Assembly: GCA_900554685.1 (NCBI GenBank)
Contig: USIG01000099.1
Span: 1-6,426, forward strand
Length of the DNA: 6,426 bases
Reading direction: 5' to 3'
Source: an uncultured Cryptobacterium sp.
Lineage (GTDB): Bacteria; Actinomycetota; Coriobacteriia; Coriobacteriales; Eggerthellaceae
In this document: one piece after another, positions 1-5,587 of the stretch
How the letters are laid out: the number at the start of each line of letters is the position of its first letter
Position numbering within the stretch: position 1 is the first letter of the stretch
Notes under the pieces: model-generated
Database searches by the model: none
The model's input: the letters and a program-made list of their open reading frames with translations, nothing else
Told to the model about the DNA's origin: nothing
Made by a program: the position numbers and the translations under genes

Positions 1-71
1 GGATACCGAATGGTTTCCGGCTTCTTAAACAACGAGCGAAGGGTCATCTTTCCTAATTTAAAACCACCCAT
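1..71 (-). CDS. echF: EchF-like ferredoxin subunit of Ech hydrogenase, N-terminus only (cut by window start)
   Basis: Only the first 23 complete codons are visible, starting at an ATG whose complement is at 69-71; the frame stays open to base 1. The peptide begins MGGFKLGKMTLRSLFKKPET, the lysine-rich N-terminal segment that precedes the two [4Fe-4S] motifs in EchF/HycF/NuoI-type subunits; no cysteine motif is reached yet. The Shine-Dalgarno AGGAG (complement of 76-80) overlaps the TAG stop of echE and sits 4 bases before the ATG, so translation is probably coupled to echE. From family knowledge, EchF carries electrons between soluble ferredoxin and the EchC cluster on the cytoplasmic face. 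The assignment rests on the N-terminal sequence and on its place right after echE, the usual echABCDEF order. The rest of the gene lies outside the window. Confidence 0.85.
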   Translation of the reverse strand, partial: MGGFKLGKMTLRSLFKKPETIRY

Positions 72-78
72 TTCGCTC

Positions 79-1167
79 CTACCTTTCCGTACAGCTAATG
101 CAAGGGTCAATTGAAAGAACAATCATATTGACATCCGCTATTTCGCATCCCTTGAGGGCCATAGTCATACCTGCAAGATTTTGCGAAGTTGGTGTGCGAA
201 TGCGCATACGTTCAAGATTTTTCGTACCATTACCACTGCAGTAATAAAATACTTCACCGCGAGGTTGCTCCAAAATATTGCACGCTTCAGAACCGTCAGC
301 CGGAGCGCCTTTAACAGGAATATGAACAGGACCATCCGGGATCTTATCAATCAGCTCATTAACAATGTCGATTGACTGTAATACCTCAAGGGCACGAACT
401 CTCACACGAGCATAGCAGTCGCCAGCAGTATCCATGATAGGTTCAAAAGACGAGAGATCGCCGTAGCCACCAATACCGAGACAGCGAACATCGTTGTTAA
501 CATTGCTTGCACGAGCAAATGGACCAACCATGCCATATTCGAAAGCATGCTCTTCGTCGATTACCCCAACGCCAACAGTACGATTCTTTACCGATGAATC
601 CTTCAAAAAAGCGTTGCAGATCTCGCCATACTCTTTTTTCAACCCGTTAAGCGTATCCTTAATTGACTGGAGCATTGGCGCATCAATATCTTTGGTAACG
701 CCGCCAAGAAGCGTGTAGGAAAGAATAACGCGACCACCAGCTACAGCTTCGAAAATATCAAGGATGCGTTCACGCAAGCGCCAGGTGTGCATAAACAGGC
801 TCTCATACCCAAAGGCGTCAGCAGCCAAGCCCATCCACAAAAGATGTGAATGGATACGGGAAAGCTCATGCATAATAGTACGCAAATATTCAGCACGTTT
901 TGGCACTTCAGCACCCATAAGGGTTTCAACAGCCTGAGCATAACCGTAACTATGTCCAAAAGCGCAAATACCACAAATGCGCTCAGCAACATAGATGTAT
1001 TGGTGGATATCGCGTGTTTCAACAAGCTTCTCAAGCCCTCGATGGATAAATCCGATCTGAGGCAAAACATCAACAACCGTTTCATCCTGAACGACAAGAT
1101 CTAAATGTACGGGTTCTGGTAAAACAGGATGCTGGGGGCCAAAGGGTATTACTTGTGCTTTTCCCAT
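79..1167 (-). CDS. echE: Ech-type [NiFe] hydrogenase large (catalytic) subunit
   Basis: This 362-residue protein is the Ni-Fe active-site subunit, homologous to HycE and complex I NuoD. The N-terminal Ni-binding motif RICGICAFGH is at residues 63-72 (C65, C68, H72) and the C-terminal one, DPCISC, is at 354-359 (C356, C359), so all four Ni/Fe cysteine ligands are present. The early PFGPQHP (8-14) is the conserved start of this family. The protein ends TER directly after the last CxxC, so it lacks the cleavable C-terminal tail of most [NiFe] large subunits; Ech and CooH-type enzymes are known to lack it too. Its length is about that of known EchE proteins. The start ATG follows AAGGGGAG lying across the end of echD, with only 2 bases between the genes. 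Role: proton reduction to H2, or H2 oxidation, on the cytoplasmic side, bound to EchC. Alternatives such as NuoD are excluded by the intact Ni motifs. Confidence 0.96.
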   Translation of the reverse strand: MGKAQVIPFGPQHPVLPEPVHLDLVVQDETVVDVLPQIGFIHRGLEKLVETRDIHQYIYVAERICGICAFGHSYGYAQAVETLMGAEVPKRAEYLRTIMHELSRIHSHLLWMGLAADAFGYESLFMHTWRLRERILDIFEAVAGGRVILSYTLLGGVTKDIDAPMLQSIKDTLNGLKKEYGEICNAFLKDSSVKNRTVGVGVIDEEHAFEYGMVGPFARASNVNNDVRCLGIGGYGDLSSFEPIMDTAGDCYARVRVRALEVLQSIDIVNELIDKIPDGPVHIPVKGAPADGSEACNILEQPRGEVFYYCSGNGTKNLERMRIRTPTSQNLAGMTMALKGCEIADVNMIVLSIDPCISCTER

Positions 1168-1169
1168 CT

Positions 1170-1808
1170 CTACTCCCCTTCCTTAGATTCTTGTTGATTT
1201 GCGGCAGCTTGCTTTGCAGCGCGTTTCGCTTTGGCTTCCATAGCAGCCCGAACTTTAGCTGCTTTTTCAGGATCCATTTCCGCAAGCTTTGCTTCAAGTT
1301 CTTCAGCACGATTGTTTGTTTCAGCTTGCGTAGCGGAAGAAACCTTGGTATTACCATCTTCTGACTGCGCAGCTTTAGCGCGAGCTTCACGGGCCGCTTT
1401 TGCCGCAGCAATTTTTGCTGCCTTTTCGCGAGCAGCAAGTTGTTCAGGAGTGATAATAGTCATCGGAGCGTCAACTCCATCAGCGAACTTATAGAAGTTG
1501 CCCTTGAAATCTAAAACATTGCCTTCAATATTGACGCCATAGAGCTCATGGGCTTCATTTTCGAAGACAAAAGCAGAAATGAAGAGCTCTGTTACAGACG
1601 GAACGACCGTCTCATCCTTAATGATTCCGCCGATTTTGAAATTTACAATTTCTTCGCCCATTACAAAAGTGTATATAAGCGTTATCGTATTGTCTCGTTC
1701 AAGCTTAGGAAGAAGCTGATCAAAACGATAACCTTTTTCTTTATATTCCTTGCACGTATCAAGTAGCTTATCAAGTGCCAAGGGTCGAAAGTCTTGTTTT
1801 AATGACAT
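1170..1808 (-). CDS. echD: EchD-like (NuoC/HycE N-terminal-like) hydrogenase subunit with Ala/Lys/Glu-rich C-terminal extension
   Basis: This 212-residue protein has two parts. Residues 1-120 look like the NuoC/30-kDa complex I subunit fold shortened as in EchD; the clearest signature is FENEAHELYGVNIEG at 82-96, matching the conserved acidic-Leu-Phe/Tyr-Gly block of the family. Residues 121-212 are a low-complexity, highly charged tail: an Ala/Lys/Arg helix (122-148), a polar Ser/Thr/Asn/Gln linker (149-167) and a second Ala/Lys/Glu helix (168-203), predicted by eye as helical or coiled coil. EchD proteins I know of are about 110-140 residues, so the tail is an addition. The subunit is a structural partner of EchE with no cofactor. 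The ATG lies 2 bases after the echC stop, with AAAGGTG inside the end of echC as ribosome site. The core assignment is firm because of position and the ELYG motif; the function of the tail is unknown. Confidence 0.88.
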   Translation of the reverse strand: MSLKQDFRPLALDKLLDTCKEYKEKGYRFDQLLPKLERDNTITLIYTFVMGEEIVNFKIGGIIKDETVVPSVTELFISAFVFENEAHELYGVNIEGNVLDFKGNFYKFADGVDAPMTIITPEQLAAREKAAKIAAAKAAREARAKAAQSEDGNTKVSSATQAETNNRAEELEAKLAEMDPEKAAKVRAAMEAKAKRAAKQAAANQQESKEGE

Positions 1809-1810
1809 AA

Positions 1811-2254
1811 CTAGGCACCTTTCTTTTGTTCAGCCAGCTTTTTTGCCTTCTCTTCAAGAACTGCAACACCCTGAACAACCGCATCGATAATGGCCTCGGG
1901 TCTTACCGCACATCCCGGAGCATACACATCGACCGGAATAGCCTGATCAATACCGCCAATGACGTTATAACAATCATGGAATATGCCACCAGAGCACGCA
2001 CATACGCCACAAGCAACTACCACTTTAGGTTCAACCATTTGGTTATAAATCTCTTGAATGACGCTAATATTGCGCTGATTCACACTACCCGTTACCAGGA
2101 AAATGTCAGCATGCTTAGGATTGCCAGTATTAACAACGCCAAAACGCTCGGCATCATAAAGAGGAGTTAGCGCAGCAAGAACCTCAATGTCACAGCCGTT
2201 ACAGCTTGAACCGTCATAGTGAATAATCCAAGGAGATTTAGAAATTGCAGACAT
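1811..2254 (-). CDS. echC: Ech-type hydrogenase small subunit, proximal [4Fe-4S] protein (NuoB/HycG-like)
   Basis: This 147-residue protein is the small electron-transfer subunit that pairs with EchE. Four likely ligands of the proximal [4Fe-4S] cluster are visible: C18 and C21 in SSCNGCDIE, C85 in GVCACSGG and C115 in YAPGCAVRPEAI, the spacing expected for NuoB, HycG and EchC. It is short and has no Tat signal peptide and no second or third cluster domain, which separates it from uptake hydrogenase small subunits and fits a cytoplasm-facing group 4 enzyme. Extra cysteines at 82, 87 and 95 lie around the third ligand. The C-terminus (131-147) is a Lys/Glu/Ala-rich helix. Its Shine-Dalgarno TAAGGAG overlaps the echB stop codon TAA, with 5 bases to the ATG, suggesting translational coupling. 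Role: takes electrons from the EchF clusters to the Ni-Fe site. Confidence 0.95.
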   Translation of the reverse strand: MSAISKSPWIIHYDGSSCNGCDIEVLAALTPLYDAERFGVVNTGNPKHADIFLVTGSVNQRNISVIQEIYNQMVEPKVVVACGVCACSGGIFHDCYNVIGGIDQAIPVDVYAPGCAVRPEAIIDAVVQGVAVLEEKAKKLAEQKKGA

Positions 2255-2263
2255 ATCTTCTCC

Positions 2264-3145
2264 TTACAGATAAATAAGTAACCCAATATTAATACCTGCG
2301 CATACAAGTGTTACCACCCAAGCAGACTTCAAAAGAAGCTGCCATTTCACGCGGGCAAAATTGTTGTCGATCCAAATCTCAAGCAAATAGATAAGCACGA
2401 GAGCAACAATAACAACAGGAATACACACAGGATTGGCCCAGACAAAAAACATTGCAACCCATGCTAAGAACAAAATGTTTTCACACCAGTGCATAATCTC
2501 AACTTGGCCAAGCACCTTACCCGACATTTCAGTGGTTACGCCCTTAACCAAATCCTGATGAGCATGATGAGAATACGATAAGTCAAAAGGAGACTTACGA
2601 AGCTTAATCGTGAGGATAAAAAGCAAGCCTAAAAACACACCCAGAGCAGGTCCGATAATAGGATATTCAAGATGCAGCACGGTTGCGACATTAAAGCTTC
2701 CCGTTGCCAAGAAAAAGCCAACGGCTAAAAGCAATACCATGGGCTCGTAGGCCATTACCTGAAGAGTTTCTCGATGTGCTCCAACTTCAGCATAGGGAGA
2801 TCGAGCAGCGTACGCAGCCATGATAAACAACATTTCAGCTAAGGTGACAATGAAAATACAAAGCAGTAAATTGCCACCACTAAAGAAAACACCACCAGCA
2901 ATGAAAGTAAAAATCAAAGCCCAGAAAATATAGGTTCCAATCGCACTATTAACTGCAGAATTTTCTTTAGAAAAAAGTTTTCTTACATCGTAATAAGGCT
3001 GAAGCAAAGGAGGTCCGACACGACCTTGCATACGAGCAGTAACCTTTCGGTCAAGACCAGCAAGCAAACAGCCAAGAACCGTTGCTACAACCGCAAATAC
3101 AACCGAGGCAAGAAGCGTGATAAGAATTGAAATTATCGTATTCAT
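2264..3145 (-). CDS. echB: Ech-type hydrogenase membrane subunit, NuoH/HycD-like
   Basis: This 293-residue integral membrane protein has about eight hydrophobic segments (for example 5-30, 71-88, 92-113, 131-148, 163-181, 222-256 and 270-292). It carries the NuoH-family signature LDRKVTARMQGRVGPPLLQP at 31-50, followed by YDVRKLFSKE (52-61), and the second cytoplasmic loop KSPFDLSYSHHAHQDLVKG (184-202) ending in TTEMSG (204-209). In complex I this subunit anchors the hydrophilic arm to the antiporter subunits and forms the entry of the quinone/proton path; in Ech it joins EchC/EchD/EchE to EchA. In the loop, the acidic EAE-type stretch of NuoH is replaced by a His-rich HHAH, as fits an enzyme that does not use quinone (inference). 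AAAGGAG lies 7 bases before the ATG and 16 bases separate it from echA, so it belongs to the same transcript. Confidence 0.94.
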   Translation of the reverse strand: MNTIISILITLLASVVFAVVATVLGCLLAGLDRKVTARMQGRVGPPLLQPYYDVRKLFSKENSAVNSAIGTYIFWALIFTFIAGGVFFSGGNLLLCIFIVTLAEMLFIMAAYAARSPYAEVGAHRETLQVMAYEPMVLLLAVGFFLATGSFNVATVLHLEYPIIGPALGVFLGLLFILTIKLRKSPFDLSYSHHAHQDLVKGVTTEMSGKVLGQVEIMHWCENILFLAWVAMFFVWANPVCIPVVIVALVLIYLLEIWIDNNFARVKWQLLLKSAWVVTLVCAGINIGLLIYL

Positions 3146-3161
3146 TCAGTATCTCCTTTGC

Positions 3162-5102
3162 CTAAAAAATCCCGATGGTAGCAGTTACGTATACCGCCCA
3201 AACAAATGCAGCAGCTAAAAGCAAATAGCAAGCAATTGTTCCAATGGGACGAATCTTCGCTTCTCCAAAAACTGGCTCAAGATACCAGTTTCGTGCAGTT
3301 GCCGCAGTAGGCTGCGAGAGCGAATTAACAAACGTTCGTTGCGCATTGTCGACAGAAATTCCCGAAAGATATGCGTCAGCAACATGAACATTTTTCTTGA
3401 ATTTGCGCATACCACCAAGAAGGACGACAGCCATTACTAGGCAGATGATTGCGGCAATATAAAGATCGTCATCCAGAATAGGCTGAATGGCTATACCAAG
3501 AACTGAAGCAATATAAGGCTCAATGAGGTAGTCAGACATTAATGGAATGGTTGCGCAACAAACAAGAGCAAGAATGGTAAAGGTCATCGTCGCAATCCAC
3601 TCGCTCCAATGAACGGTTTTTTCAATGCTCTCTGGCGTACCAGTAATACCTGCAAGTTTGCCAAGCCACTTTGCCCAGAACATAAAAGTGGCAGCAGAGC
3701 CAAAGGCTAGCATCAACAAAAGTGCAAATTGACGCGTGTCAACAAACGATACTAAGGTTGCCCATTTTGCAACAAGCATACCGAACGGTGCTAAGAACAT
3801 AATCATTATGCCGACAATCATCATGCGCGATAAACGAGGCATGCGCTCGAAGAGTAGGTCCATATCTTCGATATCACGAGAACCAATATGATGCTCGGCA
3901 GTTCCAACACAAAGGAACAAAAGACTTTTTGCAACTGCATGGAAGATTACCAACAGAATTGCAGCCCAAATAGCCTCAGCAGTTCCTACGCCCGCACACG
4001 CAGTAATTAGGCCAAGATTTGCAACGGTGGAATAAGCCAATACACGCTTACCGTTTGACTGAGAAATTGCCATCATCGAACACAGAAGAAACGTGATGCC
4101 ACCAACTAAAATCACCAGGATAGAAGGGGCAAATGAGACGGCATAAATAGGAGCGCATTTTATAAGCATAAAGACGCCCGCTTTAACCATGGTAGAAGAG
4201 TGCAGAAGCGCAGAAGTTGGCGTGGGTGCAACCATCGCTCCTAAAAGCCAGGTATGGAAAGGCATTTGCGCTGCTTTTGTAATACCCGCCAAGCTCAGAC
4301 AGGTAAGAGGTAGAACCACATACGTAGGTGCAATAGTGCCAAAAACAATAAAGTCCATAAAGTCAATGCAGCTAAGCTGAATTGCCAAATAGAACAAAGC
4401 AGCCAAGAATGCAATACCGCCAACCAGATTCATGATGATCTGGCGAAATGCATTACGAATAGCCTCATCAGTTTTAGTAAACCCAATGAGCAAGAACGAA
4501 CAAAGCGTTGTAACTTCCCAAGCGGTGAAAAGCCAAACCAAATTATTGAAAAAGATAATGCCATACATTGCCGAGAGAAAAACAAACATTAAGGCAAAGA
4601 AAGTTGGTCTGCGATCGGGCATCTCTGTTTCAGGATGATGGATACCAAAATAAAAATCATGCATGTAACCGATTGAGTACACACAAATTCCGGTACCTAC
4701 AATACCAATTATCAGCGCCATGATTAACGACAATGAATCGATATATAAGCTTCGTGTACACTCAAGACCTTGAGCAAACATGAACTCATATACCAGGGTT
4801 CCAATAATTTGAATTAGTGCCAGTACCAATGCAGGAACGTTGCGATACTTCAATGCAAAGGCGATGATAGTGATCGCAATAAGCACGTCAACCCCAAGGA
4901 AAATGTAGTCCACATACACTGATTCAAACGAAAAATAAGTACCTGTTGTACCGATATTCACGACAACAAGCGCGATCGAAGCAACGGCTATTGCCGCTGA
5001 ACCAATGCACACAATGACATTGCGGGGCTTAGATGTTCTAAAGATCATCAGTAAGGCCGCAATCACAAGCGGAAACAGGATAAGAAATCCAAGTATTTCC
5101 AT
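3162..5102 (-). CDS. echA: Ech-type hydrogenase antiporter-like membrane subunit (NuoL/HycC-like)
   Basis: With the ATG at 5102 this is a 646-residue, very hydrophobic protein with roughly 14-16 membrane segments, homologous to NuoL, HycC and Mrp antiporter subunits and near the usual EchA length. Ion-path residues of the family are in place: Glu196 in FTAWEVTTL, Lys276 in GITKAAQMPFHTW with His283, His301 and Lys307 in LLHSSTMVKAGVFM, and His388/Lys392 in FHAVAKSLLFL. It should couple ferredoxin-driven H2 formation to H+ or Na+ export across the cytoplasmic membrane. A further in-frame GTG (5132) and ATG (5108) lie upstream; I prefer 5102 because AGAAGAGGTGG (complement of 5109-5119) sits at normal distance from it, is too close to 5108 and lies inside the longer form, and because MEILGFLILFPL then begins directly with a membrane helix. 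It is the first gene of the operon, after a 460-base gene-free stretch. Confidence 0.92.
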   Translation of the reverse strand: MEILGFLILFPLVIAALLMIFRTSKPRNVIVCIGSAAIAVASIALVVVNIGTTGTYFSFESVYVDYIFLGVDVLIAITIIAFALKYRNVPALVLALIQIIGTLVYEFMFAQGLECTRSLYIDSLSLIMALIIGIVGTGICVYSIGYMHDFYFGIHHPETEMPDRRPTFFALMFVFLSAMYGIIFFNNLVWLFTAWEVTTLCSFLLIGFTKTDEAIRNAFRQIIMNLVGGIAFLAALFYLAIQLSCIDFMDFIVFGTIAPTYVVLPLTCLSLAGITKAAQMPFHTWLLGAMVAPTPTSALLHSSTMVKAGVFMLIKCAPIYAVSFAPSILVILVGGITFLLCSMMAISQSNGKRVLAYSTVANLGLITACAGVGTAEAIWAAILLVIFHAVAKSLLFLCVGTAEHHIGSRDIEDMDLLFERMPRLSRMMIVGIMIMFLAPFGMLVAKWATLVSFVDTRQFALLLMLAFGSAATFMFWAKWLGKLAGITGTPESIEKTVHWSEWIATMTFTILALVCCATIPLMSDYLIEPYIASVLGIAIQPILDDDLYIAAIICLVMAVVLLGGMRKFKKNVHVADAYLSGISVDNAQRTFVNSLSQPTAATARNWYLEPVFGEAKIRPIGTIACYLLLAAAFVWAVYVTATIGIF

Positions 5103-5135
5103 GGGCATCCACCTCTTCTGGAACCGATACACAAA

Positions 5136-5152
5136 ATCGCCCGAATGGCGAT
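5136..5152 (-). promoter_or_regulatory. Hairpin in the echA leader
   Basis: The sequence is a perfect 6-bp inverted repeat, ATCGCC and GGCGAT, around a 5-base loop. Read on the minus strand, TTTT follows the stem and the echA start lies 33 bases further on. It could be a weak intrinsic terminator or attenuator, an mRNA-stabilising stem or an operator. The four-base T run is short for an efficient terminator, so the role is open. Confidence 0.45.
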
Positions 5153-5227
5153 GTATCTACTCTAGTCGTAAAGAGTTGAACCTCTCCCCTATGATCGCGG
5201 GGGAAGCTAAATTGCTCGGTAAATGGA

Positions 5228-5252
5228 AAAGAATTTTCTTTATCAATTTGAT
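5228..5252. promoter_or_regulatory. Two adjacent small palindromes, possible operator
   Basis: Bases 5228-5241 form AAAGAA-TT-TTCTTT and bases 5242-5252 form ATCAA-T-TTGAT, two perfect dyads placed back to back. The second has the half-sites of an FNR/CRP-like box in reverse order, so it is not a standard FNR site. They lie about 125-150 bases upstream of echA, just beyond the terminator-like hairpin, where a regulator could bind. A+T-rich DNA gives short palindromes by chance, so this is tentative. Confidence 0.3.
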
Positions 5253-5261
5253 CCTGAAGCC

Positions 5262-5284
5262 AAAAAACGCCTTCCTCACGAAGG
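5262..5284 (-). terminator. Terminator-like hairpin reading toward echA
   Basis: On the minus strand CCTTC-GTGAG-GAAGG forms a 5-bp stem followed by CG and six T's (complement of 5262-5267). A second, weaker stem, CCTT-GGCCT-AAGG (complement of 5291-5303) followed by TGTTTT, lies just upstream. This polarity fits either the end of the transporter transcript, some 280 bases after its stop codon, or an attenuator if the ech promoter lies upstream of it. The stem is short, so strength is uncertain. Confidence 0.5.
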
Positions 5285-5313
5285 AAAACACCTTAGGCCA
5301 AGGACGACCCTCA

Positions 5314-5342
5314 TTTTTGTCAAAACACGACGAATCGGGGGA
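5314..5342. repeat. 29-bp inverted repeat, copy 1
   Basis: This copy matches the reverse complement of 5453-5481 at 24 of 29 positions: the outer 12 bases TTTTTGTCAAAA and the inner 12 bases CGAATCGGGGGA are identical and only the middle 5 differ (CACGA here, GTGTT there). Each 12-mer contains its own small dyad (TTTTG-T-CAAAA and CGA-A-TCG). The copies face each other across 110 bases. No target-site duplication is visible, so a transposon-derived element is possible but not shown. Confidence 0.75.
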
Positions 5343-5452
5343 TTTTTCTGTCCCAGGATACGAGATTGTGGACAAGTATCGTGAGGTCTTCATGACTCGG
5401 TACAAAAACTTAACGGTTAATTACCTGCATGAGATTATCTTCCTGTAACACT

Positions 5453-5481
5453 TCCCCCGATTCGAACACTTTTGACAAAAA
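5453..5481. repeat. 29-bp inverted repeat, copy 2
   Basis: This is the partner of 5314-5342 in opposite orientation, 24 of 29 bases matching with all mismatches in the central five. Here the inner half holds TTCGAA, a larger dyad than in copy 1. A 7-base direct repeat AACACTT (5447-5453 and 5465-5471) overlaps it. The pattern of two conserved blocks with a free spacer resembles a bipartite protein-binding site as much as a transposon end. Confidence 0.75.
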
Positions 5482-5501
5482 ACAGCTTACGTAATTGCTT
5501 A

Positions 5502-5587
5502 ATTAACTTGCTCGATTAACTTGTTCGGCTCACTTAATGACCCAATTGACTTGTTCAGTCCATTTAATTGCCTAATTTGCTTGTCTC
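5502..5587. repeat. Imperfect tandem repeat of a 13-base core, running into the transporter 3' end
   Basis: The core ATTAACTTGCTCG (5502-5514) recurs as ATTAACTTGTTCG (5515-5527, 12/13), ATTGACTTGTTCA (5545-5557, 11/13 against the second copy) and a weaker copy at 5575-5587 (8/13). The last three are spaced exactly 30 bases apart; the 30-base units 5520-5549 and 5550-5579 agree at 21 positions. The last copies cover the stop codon and final codons of the transporter gene. It may be a local duplication by replication slippage or a set of protein-binding sites. Confidence 0.65.

Larger units (their letters stand above)
5103..5563. other. Gene-free region between transporter gene and ech operon
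   Basis: About 460 bases separate the transporter stop from the echA start. Open frames here (for example a minus-strand one of 82 codons at 5157-5405) resemble no family I know, have no good ribosome site and cross the repeats and hairpins listed separately, so I do not call a gene. The region is richer in A+T than the flanking genes and should contain the ech promoter and leader. I found no strong -35/-10 pair. The best minus-strand candidates are weak: TTCAAC, 17 bases, GATACA (complement of about 5151-5179), or a GATAAT box (complement of about 5435-5440) without a clear -35. Nothing here looks like a tRNA, a CRISPR array or a riboswitch that I recognise. Confidence 0.6.

Noticed and set aside
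79..5102. Respiratory complex I (nuo) operon
   Set aside because: The large subunit keeps both Ni-binding CxxC motifs, the small subunit is short, and the gene set and order are echABCDEF, not nuoA-N.
5242..5252. FNR box
   Set aside because: The half-sites are in the reverse order (ATCAA then TTGAT) with a one-base spacer instead of TTGAT-N4-ATCAA.
5157..5405. 82-codon minus-strand open frame upstream of echA
   Set aside because: No ribosome site or recognisable domain; it runs through hairpins and one inverted-repeat copy, as expected of a chance frame in a regulatory region.
5005..5448. 147-codon plus-strand open frame
   Set aside because: Its first part is antisense to the conserved N-terminus of echA and the rest lies in the repeat-bearing spacer; the peptide resembles nothing known.
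5453..5481. GTTCGAATC in inverted repeat copy 2 as a tRNA T-arm or tRNA-derived attachment site
   Set aside because: The flanking bases do not pair into a T-stem, no acceptor or anticodon arm is found, and copy 1 lacks the TTCGAA core.
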